Origin: Oscillospiraceae bacterium
Lineage (GTDB): Bacteria > Bacillota > Clostridia > Oscillospirales > Oscillospiraceae
Direction: 5' to 3'
Assembly (NCBI GenBank): GCA_009780175.1
Contig: WRAO01000005.1
Location: 1 to 64,000, forward strand
DNA length: 64,000 bases
The notes beneath the pieces are model-generated. The model did not search any database, was not told the DNA's origin, and saw nothing but the letters and a program-made list of their open reading frames with translations. Within the stretch, counting starts at the first letter, position 1. Every line of letters begins with the position of its first letter. Both the position numbers and the translations under genes were made by a program. Positions 57,820-64,000 of this stretch are shown piece by piece.

Positions 57820-59583
57820 CTATTTCTCCGACACAAATCCCGGATATTTCGGACGTTGCTTATACTCCGTGTGCAGCCAGTGGTGCGCGTTCTCCCCGCC
57901 TGGTTCGCCGATCACATCTTTATAAATCTCCAGCACAAGCGGACTCTCATGCGATTTCTGCACAGGCCGCGTCTCCACCGCACCTTTGTGCAACGCGCTG
58001 CCGCGCATGGCTCTGAGATCATTAAAGTTTGTTGTGAACCCGCTTTGGATCGGTTGCCCGCCGCCGGTGACACAGCCGCCGGGACAGCCCATAACCTCAA
58101 TCGCGTGGAATTGTTCGCCCGCCTTGACGCGCTCGAGGAGCGCCGCCGTATTTTTCAGGCCCGACACGACAGCCACCTTCACTGTCGTCCCATCTAAAAC
58201 ATACTCAGCTTCCTTGATCCCCTGTGTGCCGCGCAGTTCGTGGAATTCCACTTTCTCAAGCGGTTTTCCAGTTACTTTCTCGACCACAGTGCGGAGCGCC
58301 GCCTCCATTACGCCGCCGGAGGTACCGAAGATATACCCGGCGCCTGTAGAGATGCCAAACGCAGGATCAAAGTCCTCGTCCGGCAGGCTCTGGAAGAGCA
58401 GACCGGCATTGGAGATCATACGGCCGAGTTCTCTCGTCGTAATCACCACATCAACATCATTCACACCTGGTACCGCCTGCTGATGGTCGCGGCGGATCTC
58501 CTCTTTCTTCGCTGTACACGGCATGACCGATACCACAACCAGATTCTTCGGATCAACACCAATTTTCTTCGCGTAGTAGACCTTCAGCAAAGCGCCGGTC
58601 ATTTGTTGCGGCGATTTACAGGTCGAGAGGTTCGGCAAAAATTCCGGATAATACTGCTCACAGTAACTGACCCAACCTGGACTGCAAGAGGTGATAATCG
58701 GCAGATTCTCGCCGGATTGCAAGCGGCCGATCAACTCCGCGCCCTCTTCCATAACAGTGATATCCGCGCCGACCAGCACGTCAAACACCTCGTTAAACCC
58801 GAGCCGACGAAGGGCCGCGACCATCTTGCCCTCTACATTGGTACCGATCGGCATCCCAAAGCATTCGCCGAGCGCTATACGCACAGCAGGTGCCACAATG
58901 GCAACGACATGCTTTGTCTCATCCGCCAGCGCCTCATAGACTGTTGCGGTATCATCCCGCTCAGTCAGCGCTCCCGTCGGGCAGGATACGATACACTGAC
59001 CACAGCCCACACAGGCCATCTCACCGAGGTCCCGCTCAAAAGGAGAACCAATATGCGTCGCAAATCCGCGATTGTTGGGCCCGATGACCGCAACATCTTG
59101 ATTTTGTTTGCAGACCGCCGTACAGCGGCGGCAAAGCACACACTTCGAATTATCCCGCGTGAGGCACACGCTGGAAGATTCGACTGCCGCCTGCAGATTA
59201 TCATCCGCAAAACGAAGACCGTCTACGCCGAAGTCAATGGCGAGCTTTTGCAGTTCGCAGTTGAGATTACGCACGCAAGTGAGGCAGTCTTTTCTGTGGT
59301 TGGAGAGAATGAGCTCCAGAGTCATCCGCCGCGCCTCGCGCACTTTCGGCGTATTGGTGAACACTTCCATCCCATCCGTAACCGGATAGACACAAGCTGT
59401 GACCAATGTTCTCGCGCCCTTGACTTCTACCATACAAATACGGCAAGCGCCGATGGCGTTGATCTCTTTCAAATAACAAAGCGTCGGAATTTCGATCCCT
59501 GCGATCTTCGCCGCCTCAAGAACCGTGGCGTTAGACGCACACTCGATCTCCATACCGTTGATTTTAACTTTCACTGTATTCAT
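57820..59583 (-). CDS. hydA: [FeFe] hydrogenase catalytic subunit HydA (NADH-dependent type)
   Basis: 587 residues from ATG 59583. N-terminal 2Fe-2S domain (CASNATVLEAAKIAGI, LCYLKEINAIGACRICMVEV), a His-Cys cluster (CxxC...), two 4Fe-4S motifs (CVLCRRCTAVC, CVGCGQCIVSCP), then the H-cluster domain with L1 ITSCSPGWVSYCEQYYP, L2 VMPCTAKKEEIR and L3 VMGCPGGCVTGGGQP. All H-cluster Cys are present. With HydB and HydC it should form the trimeric enzyme making H2 from NADH and reduced ferredoxin. Maturation genes are not in view. Confidence 0.95.
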   Translation of the reverse strand: MNTVKVKINGMEIECASNATVLEAAKIAGIEIPTLCYLKEINAIGACRICMVEVKGARTLVTACVYPVTDGMEVFTNTPKVREARRMTLELILSNHRKDCLTCVRNLNCELQKLAIDFGVDGLRFADDNLQAAVESSSVCLTRDNSKCVLCRRCTAVCKQNQDVAVIGPNNRGFATHIGSPFERDLGEMACVGCGQCIVSCPTGALTERDDTATVYEALADETKHVVAIVAPAVRIALGECFGMPIGTNVEGKMVAALRRLGFNEVFDVLVGADITVMEEGAELIGRLQSGENLPIITSCSPGWVSYCEQYYPEFLPNLSTCKSPQQMTGALLKVYYAKKIGVDPKNLVVVSVMPCTAKKEEIRRDHQQAVPGVNDVDVVITTRELGRMISNAGLLFQSLPDEDFDPAFGISTGAGYIFGTSGGVMEAALRTVVEKVTGKPLEKVEFHELRGTQGIKEAEYVLDGTTVKVAVVSGLKNTAALLERVKAGEQFHAIEVMGCPGGCVTGGGQPIQSGFTTNFNDLRAMRGSALHKGAVETRPVQKSHESPLVLEIYKDVIGEPGGENAHHWLHTEYKQRPKYPGFVSEK

Positions 59584-59595
59584 CGTCCTCACCCC

Positions 59596-61395
59596 CTATT
59601 TCTTAATGATGGCTTTTGGCTTACACTTGTCAATACAAGCGCCGCACTTGATACACTTGTCTTGGATCACTTCGAACGTCTCCGGCTTCTTCACCTCGCC
59701 GGCAATCGCCGCTGTTGGGCAGACGCGTTGGCAGAGTGTGCAGCCGATACACTTGTCTTGTTGGATGAAGTACTGCAACAGATTCTTGCAGACGCCCGCC
59801 GGGCAGCGGTGCTCATTCACGTGTGCCAGATACTCATCTCTAAAGTGGTGGAGCGTAGAGGCAACCGGATTCGGCGCTGTCTGTCCCAGGCCGCAGAGGG
59901 AGTTCTCTTTAATGTGAGCAGAGAGTTCTTCCAAAGCGTCGATGTCTTCCAAGGTGCCGTGGCCTTCGGAGATTTTCTCCAGAATATCCAGCATACGCTT
60001 TGTGCCGATCCGGCAAGGCGTACACTTACCGCAGCTCTCTTCCACGGTGAAGTCGAGGAAGAATTTCGCGATGTCTACCATGCAACTGTCTTCGTCCATG
60101 ACGATAAGACCACCCGAACCCATCATCGAGCCGACCGCCATCAGGCTGTCATAGTCGATCTTGATGTCCAGCATATGCGTCGGGATACATCCGCCGGACG
60201 GGCCGCCTGTTTGGGCCGCCTTGAAGGCCTTGCCATTCGGCACACCGCCGCCGATCTCTTCGACGATCTCACGGAGTGTAATGCCCATCGGTACCTCTAC
60301 GAGGCCCGTATTCGTGATATTGCCGCCCAGCGCAAACACCTTCGTCCCCTTCGACTTCTCTGTTCCGATGGCCTGAAACGCCTCAGCGCCATGGAGCAGA
60401 ATCCAAGTGATGTTGGTGAAAGTCTCGACGTTGTTCAGCACCGTCGGCTTGCCGAACAGGCCCTTGACAGCCGGGAACGGTGGTCGCGGACGCGGCTCTC
60501 CGCGCTGGCCTTCAATGCTCATCATCAGCGCAGTCTCCTCGCCGCAGACGAACGCGCCCGCGCCGAGACGCACTTCGAGATCGAAATTGAAGCCCGTGCC
60601 GAAGATATTATTCCCCAAAAATCCATATTCCTTCGCCTGCTTGATCGCATGTTGCATGCGCTCAACGGCAATCGGATACTCTGCGCGGACATAGATGTAT
60701 CCCTGGCTCGCCCCGATAGCATAACCCGCAATCGCCATCGACTCAATGATGTTGTGCGGATCTCCCTCCAAAACGGAGCGGTCCATAAATGCGCCTGGAT
60801 CCCCTTCGTCGGCGTTACAGCAGACGTATTTGACATCGTTTTGCTCTTTTGCCGCAAATTTCCATTTGAGCCCGGTCGGGAATCCGCCGCCGCCTCTGCC
60901 GCGCAGGCCAGATTTCAAAATCTCTTCAACGATCTCGTCCGGCGTCATCGCGGTCAGCGCTTTCGCTAGAGCTTCATAGCCGTCAAACGCGATGTACTCG
61001 TCGATGTTTTCTGGGTCGATCACGCCGCAGTTGCGCAGAGAGATGCGCATTTGCTTTTTATAAAACCCTGTCTCGTTGAGCGAGGCGATGGAATCTTCTT
61101 TCACGGTTTCTTGATAGAGGAGCTTCTCTACCACGCGGCCCTTGAGGATATGCTCTTCCACAATCTCCGCGATATTCTCTACTTTGATTTCCGAGTAAAA
61201 CGACCCCTCCGGATAGACCACCACAATCGGACCCAAGGCGCAAAGACCAAAACAACCGGTCAAAATGACCTTTGCCTCGTTCTCCAGACCGTGTTTTTGT
61301 AGCTGCAGATTAAATTCTTCTATGATCTCCTTGCTCTTCGCGGCCACGCAACCGGTTCCGCCACAGACAAGGATATGGTTTCTGACAAAATTCAT
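59596..61395 (-). CDS. hydB: HydB/NuoF-like subunit of the [FeFe] hydrogenase complex
   Basis: 599 residues from ATG 61395. Order: thioredoxin-like 2Fe-2S domain (CGGTGCVAAKS, CFGLCALGP), NAD/FMN domain (GRGGGGFPTGLKW near 170, GAGAFVCGEETALMMSIEGQ), SLBB, NuoF 4Fe-4S (SCGKCTPCRIG), and two C-terminal 4Fe-4S motifs (CIGCTLCQRVCP, CIKCGACIDKC). It carries the flavin where NADH electrons enter, and probably the bifurcation site. It ends 12 bp before hydA and follows the small 2Fe-2S gene by 30 bp. Confidence 0.93.
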   Translation of the reverse strand: MNFVRNHILVCGGTGCVAAKSKEIIEEFNLQLQKHGLENEAKVILTGCFGLCALGPIVVVYPEGSFYSEIKVENIAEIVEEHILKGRVVEKLLYQETVKEDSIASLNETGFYKKQMRISLRNCGVIDPENIDEYIAFDGYEALAKALTAMTPDEIVEEILKSGLRGRGGGGFPTGLKWKFAAKEQNDVKYVCCNADEGDPGAFMDRSVLEGDPHNIIESMAIAGYAIGASQGYIYVRAEYPIAVERMQHAIKQAKEYGFLGNNIFGTGFNFDLEVRLGAGAFVCGEETALMMSIEGQRGEPRPRPPFPAVKGLFGKPTVLNNVETFTNITWILLHGAEAFQAIGTEKSKGTKVFALGGNITNTGLVEVPMGITLREIVEEIGGGVPNGKAFKAAQTGGPSGGCIPTHMLDIKIDYDSLMAVGSMMGSGGLIVMDEDSCMVDIAKFFLDFTVEESCGKCTPCRIGTKRMLDILEKISEGHGTLEDIDALEELSAHIKENSLCGLGQTAPNPVASTLHHFRDEYLAHVNEHRCPAGVCKNLLQYFIQQDKCIGCTLCQRVCPTAAIAGEVKKPETFEVIQDKCIKCGACIDKCKPKAIIKK

Positions 61396-61425
61396 ATTCT
61401 GTTCATTCCCTTCTGCATGCAAATT

Positions 61426-61806
61426 CTATTTCAAAGTATCCAGAGACCCGACAGTGTATTCCGCAACGACATTGCGATTGACCAGGTGCTCCAGCACTAC
61501 ACGCGCCACCTTATCCGGAGTCATCGCTACATAAGTAACCTTCTCTTTGCCTGGCTCAAACACTTCCACGATGGGCTCGTGCTGACAAAGACCGATGCAC
61601 CCCGTCTGACCCACGGTAACATTCGTCAGATTTCTCTTTCTCGTCTCTTCCGTAAATGCGTTCAATACAGGCCGCGCGCCTGCCGCAATGCCGCAAGTCG
61701 CCATGCCGACTACGACGCGGATGTTGTTCTCGTCTTTGTGCCGCAGATCGATTTGATCTCTCATTTTTTCCCGGATCGCGCGCAGTTCTTCAATGGATTT
61801 TGCCAT
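61426..61806 (-). CDS. Thioredoxin-like 2Fe-2S ferredoxin of the hydrogenase operon
   Basis: 126 residues, RBS AGGGAGG. A short N-terminal helix (MAKSIEELRAIREKMRDQ) is followed by VVGMATCGIAAGARPVLN and GQTGCIGLCQHEPIVEV, a Cys set for a 2Fe-2S cluster of the thioredoxin-like type. Proteins like this accompany HydABC in Clostridia and may be an extra electron carrier or an assembly helper. Cytoplasmic. Confidence 0.87.
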   Translation of the reverse strand: MAKSIEELRAIREKMRDQIDLRHKDENNIRVVVGMATCGIAAGARPVLNAFTEETRKRNLTNVTVGQTGCIGLCQHEPIVEVFEPGKEKVTYVAMTPDKVARVVLEHLVNRNVVAEYTVGSLDTLK

Positions 61807-61818
61807 AGTAACGCCTCC

Positions 61819-62370
61819 CTATCTCATTTCGTTTTCGATCGACGCCTCTTGTTCTTGTAAATGCCCCCGAATCCAGTGGAGCACATCGGGTGCATTTAGG
61901 GGTACATCTTCCAAAATTTCGCGAATCTCTCTCGTGTCAAATGTAAGCGTTTGCGTATCTGTCTCATAGCGGTAGAGAAAATCCACATCCGGCGCGCCCT
62001 GTACCAAAGTGACGAGTGTCTCCACCATATCCCCCAAGGGCGGGGTGTCAATGTGGGCGCGGGCGAAGATACCACGAATCGTAGTGCCTTGTCCCGGCGT
62101 ACTTTCTATGGAAAGCGAACCGCCTGTCTGCTCTGCCGCCATCTGAAAGAGCGGAATGCCCATCCCCATCTTCCGCGTGGTCCGCGTGGTGACAAATGGC
62201 TCCGTCACCCGTGCCAACAGGGCCGCGTCCATCCCATATCCATCGTCCGCTATGGTGATTTCCAATACGTCCTCAGACACACTGTCCTTCACGGAAATTT
62301 GAATGCACTTCGCCTCCGCGCGGAGGGAGTTTTGGACCAGGTCCAATATGTGCAGAGAGAGCTCTTTCAT
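61819..62370 (-). CDS. GHKL ATPase-domain protein of the hydrogenase operon
   Basis: 183 residues. A single HATPase_c domain without sensor, dimerisation or receiver domains: HILDLVQNSLRAEAKCI (N box), IADDGYGMDAALL (G1) and GMGIPLFQMAAEQTGG (G2). The C-terminal ~55 residues lack a known domain. It resembles anti-sigma or histidine-kinase catalytic domains and sits between hydC and the 2Fe-2S gene in many clostridial hydrogenase operons. A role in regulation or maturation is possible but not shown. Starts 7 bp after hydC. Confidence 0.83.
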   Translation of the reverse strand: MKELSLHILDLVQNSLRAEAKCIQISVKDSVSEDVLEITIADDGYGMDAALLARVTEPFVTTRTTRKMGMGIPLFQMAAEQTGGSLSIESTPGQGTTIRGIFARAHIDTPPLGDMVETLVTLVQGAPDVDFLYRYETDTQTLTFDTREIREILEDVPLNAPDVLHWIRGHLQEQEASIENEMR

Positions 62371-62377
62371 CAGGGCC

Positions 62378-62896
62378 TTACGCCTTTCCTTTTGCCTCTT
62401 CTTCGATGTAACGATCGATCACAGGCTCAATTTCGCCTCTGTTCAGTTTCCCGTATACGTCATCGTTGATAGTCAAAACCGGAGCCAGTCCGCAAGCGCC
62501 GATGCAACGGGTCGCTTCTACCGAGATTTTCCCATCATCGGTGATCTCCCCGGATTTACAGCAGACCTTTTGGCTGATATCGTCCAAAATGTCCCCCGCG
62601 CCTCTGACATAGCAAGCAGTTCCCATACAGACAGCGATATTGATCTTGCCTTTTGGATTCATGGTAAATTGCGAATAAAAAGACGCAATTCCATACACCT
62701 CAGTCAGGGGAATGTCCAGTCCTTCTGCGATCATGATCTGAACTTCCTCCGGCAAGTACCCATAAATCTCTTGGGCTGCTTGCATCACCGGCATGGTCGC
62801 TCCTACTTGGCCCTTTTGCGCTTCAATGACGGCTTTCAGCTTCGCTTCCTGCTCTGCTGTTCCGGTAAACGGAACTGATGTCTTTTTGTTTGGCAT
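62378..62896 (-). CDS. hydC: HydC/NuoE-like 2Fe-2S subunit
   Basis: 172 residues, RBS GAAGGAGG. The helical NuoE N-terminus and the thioredoxin-like domain are present with 2Fe-2S ligands in CMGTACYVRGAGDIL and TRCIGACGLAPVLTI. It is the small subunit of the NADH module of HydABC. The spacer to the PHP gene carries a TATAAT on the minus strand (62944-62939), so hydC may have its own start site inside the operon. Confidence 0.93.
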   Translation of the reverse strand: MPNKKTSVPFTGTAEQEAKLKAVIEAQKGQVGATMPVMQAAQEIYGYLPEEVQIMIAEGLDIPLTEVYGIASFYSQFTMNPKGKINIAVCMGTACYVRGAGDILDDISQKVCCKSGEITDDGKISVEATRCIGACGLAPVLTINDDVYGKLNRGEIEPVIDRYIEEEAKGKA

Positions 62897-62938
62897 CGTT
62901 TATGCGCCTCCTTCGTGATTTTTTTAACGACAAGAGAT

Positions 62939-62944
62939 ATTATA
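62939..62944 (-). promoter_or_regulatory. Possible internal promoter before hydC
   Basis: A perfect TATAAT on the minus strand lies 43 bp before the hydC start in the 89-bp gap after the PHP gene. The -35 region is poor (TACTTT-like), so it is only a candidate for separate expression of the catalytic genes. Confidence 0.45.
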
Positions 62945-62985
62945 ACATGGCCGTCTGAAAAAGTACAGCCCTGATTCTCAGCAAT

Positions 62986-63720
62986 TTATAGGAAAATGCC
63001 CGGATCTTCCCGGCTCGCCTCTATGGCCTGAATCACACCCCGCGCCGAACAGGTCTGCAGGCAGATTTTTCGCTTTGGATCAGGGATCTGCTCCAAACTG
63101 TGCGCGTCCGAATTCACCATGTGCCGCAACGCTATCCCGTGGGCTTGCAGAAAAGTTTCCCTGTCACAATTTGCCGTAAGCTCCATCGCGGGAAATTGCA
63201 TCGTCGGGTCATAAAATCCAAGATTGGAGAGGAGGGAAAACGAGTGCCGATCCACATGGGCCGGGATCGCCGTCCCACCGTAGGATCGCACCAAGTCATA
63301 TACCTCATAAATACCAATATCCGCAGCCGAGATAAGCAGCCTCTCTTCTTCGCCCACCGTCTGATCCTGCTCGTCCATCAGCAGCTGCTTTCCAAAAATA
63401 TCGCTCCTGTTTCGGACATCCGGCAGTGTTGTATACACATGCCGACCAAATGCCTCCGCAGCTTCTATATCCGGCAAAAAACAGAGGACATGTACTTCCT
63501 CCCGCGTGCAAAGCTCCATCGCCGGAATAGCGAGGATGCCCACCTCTTTGGCCGCCGCGAGGATGGCTTTACAGTTGCGGGTAGAGTTATGGTCCGCCAC
63601 CGCGATAAGCTCATAGCCCGCCAGCGCCATCATGCCGACGATGTTCTGGGGCGTCATCTCCTCATCGCCACAAGGGGAGAGACAACTGTGGAGATGCAAA
63701 TCGTAATACAGTTCAGCCAT
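62986..63720 (-). CDS. PHP-domain metal-dependent phosphoesterase
   Basis: 244 residues from ATG 63720, whose A is shared with the upstream stop (TGATG). YDLHLHSCLSPCGDEEMTP, AVADHNSTRN, IPAHVDRHSF and NSDAHSLEQI give the His/Asp set of PHP phosphoesterases, with Glu in MELC. No polymerase or nuclease domain is attached. Small PHP proteins of this type often sit with DRTGG and hydrogenase genes in Clostridia; the substrate is unknown. The stop is followed by an 89-bp gap before hydC. Confidence 0.85.
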   Translation of the reverse strand: MAELYYDLHLHSCLSPCGDEEMTPQNIVGMMALAGYELIAVADHNSTRNCKAILAAAKEVGILAIPAMELCTREEVHVLCFLPDIEAAEAFGRHVYTTLPDVRNRSDIFGKQLLMDEQDQTVGEEERLLISAADIGIYEVYDLVRSYGGTAIPAHVDRHSFSLLSNLGFYDPTMQFPAMELTANCDRETFLQAHGIALRHMVNSDAHSLEQIPDPKRKICLQTCSARGVIQAIEASREDPGIFL

Positions 63721-64000
63721 CACACGCTCTGCTTGTCCGCAAGGAGCACACCGAGGCGGCAAGATAGCTCATACGTAGACAGGGGAGTACTCAATAGGGG
63801 AAGCCCACGCGCCTCAGCCTGTTTCTGCAATGCCTCATCCGGCGCTACGCTTTCCGTGAGCACTACGGCAGCCACATCCGCCATCAGCGCAACCGCCGCC
63901 ACGTTCTGATTGGACATAATCGTCATCCAAACAGAACCGCTCTGCGCACGCCCCATCACCCAACTAAGCATATCTCCCGCATAGCCTCCTGTGACGGGAA
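63720..64000 (-). CDS. DRTGG-domain protein (3' part)
   Basis: The frame is open to the window edge; 92 codons are visible (the start lies beyond 64000). VTGGYAGDMLSWVMGRAQSG and VWMTIMSNQNVAAVALMADVAAVVLTE match the DRTGG domain found alone or in Pta-like and CBS-containing proteins. It is first in view of the operon DRTGG, PHP, hydC, ATPase-domain, 2Fe-2S, hydB, hydA. Its function is unknown, probably ligand sensing. The C-terminal tail overlaps the PHP gene start by one base. Confidence 0.8.
   Translation of the reverse strand, partial: PVTGGYAGDMLSWVMGRAQSGSVWMTIMSNQNVAAVALMADVAAVVLTESVAPDEALQKQAEARGLPLLSTPLSTYELSCRLGVLLADKQSV

Noticed and set aside
58240-60969. A 909-codon open frame on the plus strand
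   Set aside because: It lies wholly opposite hydA and hydB, whose motifs are unambiguous. It is Arg/His-rich and arises from their codon bias.

Overview
The window comes from a spore-forming, anaerobic member of the Firmicutes (Bacillota), most likely class Clostridia. The main evidence is a complete spoIIA operon (spoIIAA, spoIIAB, sigF), a PdaA-like cortex deacetylase, a SleC-like cortex-lytic protein, a DUF3787 spore-protein candidate, and an electron-bifurcating-type [FeFe] hydrogenase operon. Base composition is high for Clostridia and C is strongly preferred at third codon positions. That bias produces many long spurious antisense frames. I cannot assign an order or genus. I saw no rRNA, tRNA, CRISPR array, transposase or prophage.

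Layout. 1-5.5 kb: organic-acid transport, with the end of a TctC-type binding protein, TctB, TctA, an unrecognised pair (a ferredoxin-like protein and a Cys-rich partner), then a DctA/GltP-type symporter. 5.6-13 kb: small ORFs, an ABC-F ATPase overlapping an SGNH-hydrolase lipoprotein, then a minus-strand run LUD protein, transglutaminase-like lipoprotein, mutY, mgtC. 13-17.6 kb: a type IIA topoisomerase pair whose quinolone-site residues are naturally Ala and Glu. 17.7-25.3 kb: an S-layer-anchored beta-helix protein, a Na/Pi transporter under a 32-bp palindrome, a DUF3298-like protein, YerC plus a methyltransferase, a lipoprotein, a double CDGSH protein and Hsp33. 25.4-29.5 kb: repeat-rich spacers around tgt-yajC, then a TraB-like protein and a PNPOx-fold protein. 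29.6-36.7 kb: a lysophospholipase-like hydrolase and a P-type ATPase facing away from a heterodimeric ABC exporter.

36.7-45.3 kb is a cell-envelope region: a duplicated coiled-coil protein, PdaA, an M23 peptidase, an FHA-FtsW/RodA fusion overlapping a PBP2-type transpeptidase, an LtaS-type sulfatase and a possible ThyX-fold protein. 45.4-50.1 kb holds a flavodoxin-like reductase, a tyrosine recombinase with a 59-aa partner, a candidate 37-aa Cys-rich peptide among palindromes, and an M13 metallopeptidase. 50.2-57.7 kb holds a MATE exporter, spoIIA, two small accessory genes, the SleC-like protein and a DUF4349 lipoprotein. 57.8-64 kb is the hydrogenase operon (DRTGG protein, PHP phosphoesterase, HydC/NuoE, ATPase-domain protein, 2Fe-2S protein, HydB/NuoF, HydA), cut by the window edge.

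Linked functions: TctABC and the symporter suggest uptake of tricarboxylates and dicarboxylates. HydABC would reoxidise NADH and ferredoxin as H2. SigF, PdaA, SleC and DUF3787 belong to sporulation and germination. The FtsW-PBP-LtaS block builds the wall. The most open questions are the Fe-S pair behind tctA, the palindromic operator before the Na/Pi transporter, the orphan promoter at 46.2 kb with the recombinase/Cys-rich peptide locus, the terminator sitting directly before spoIIAA, and the ThyX-like protein.
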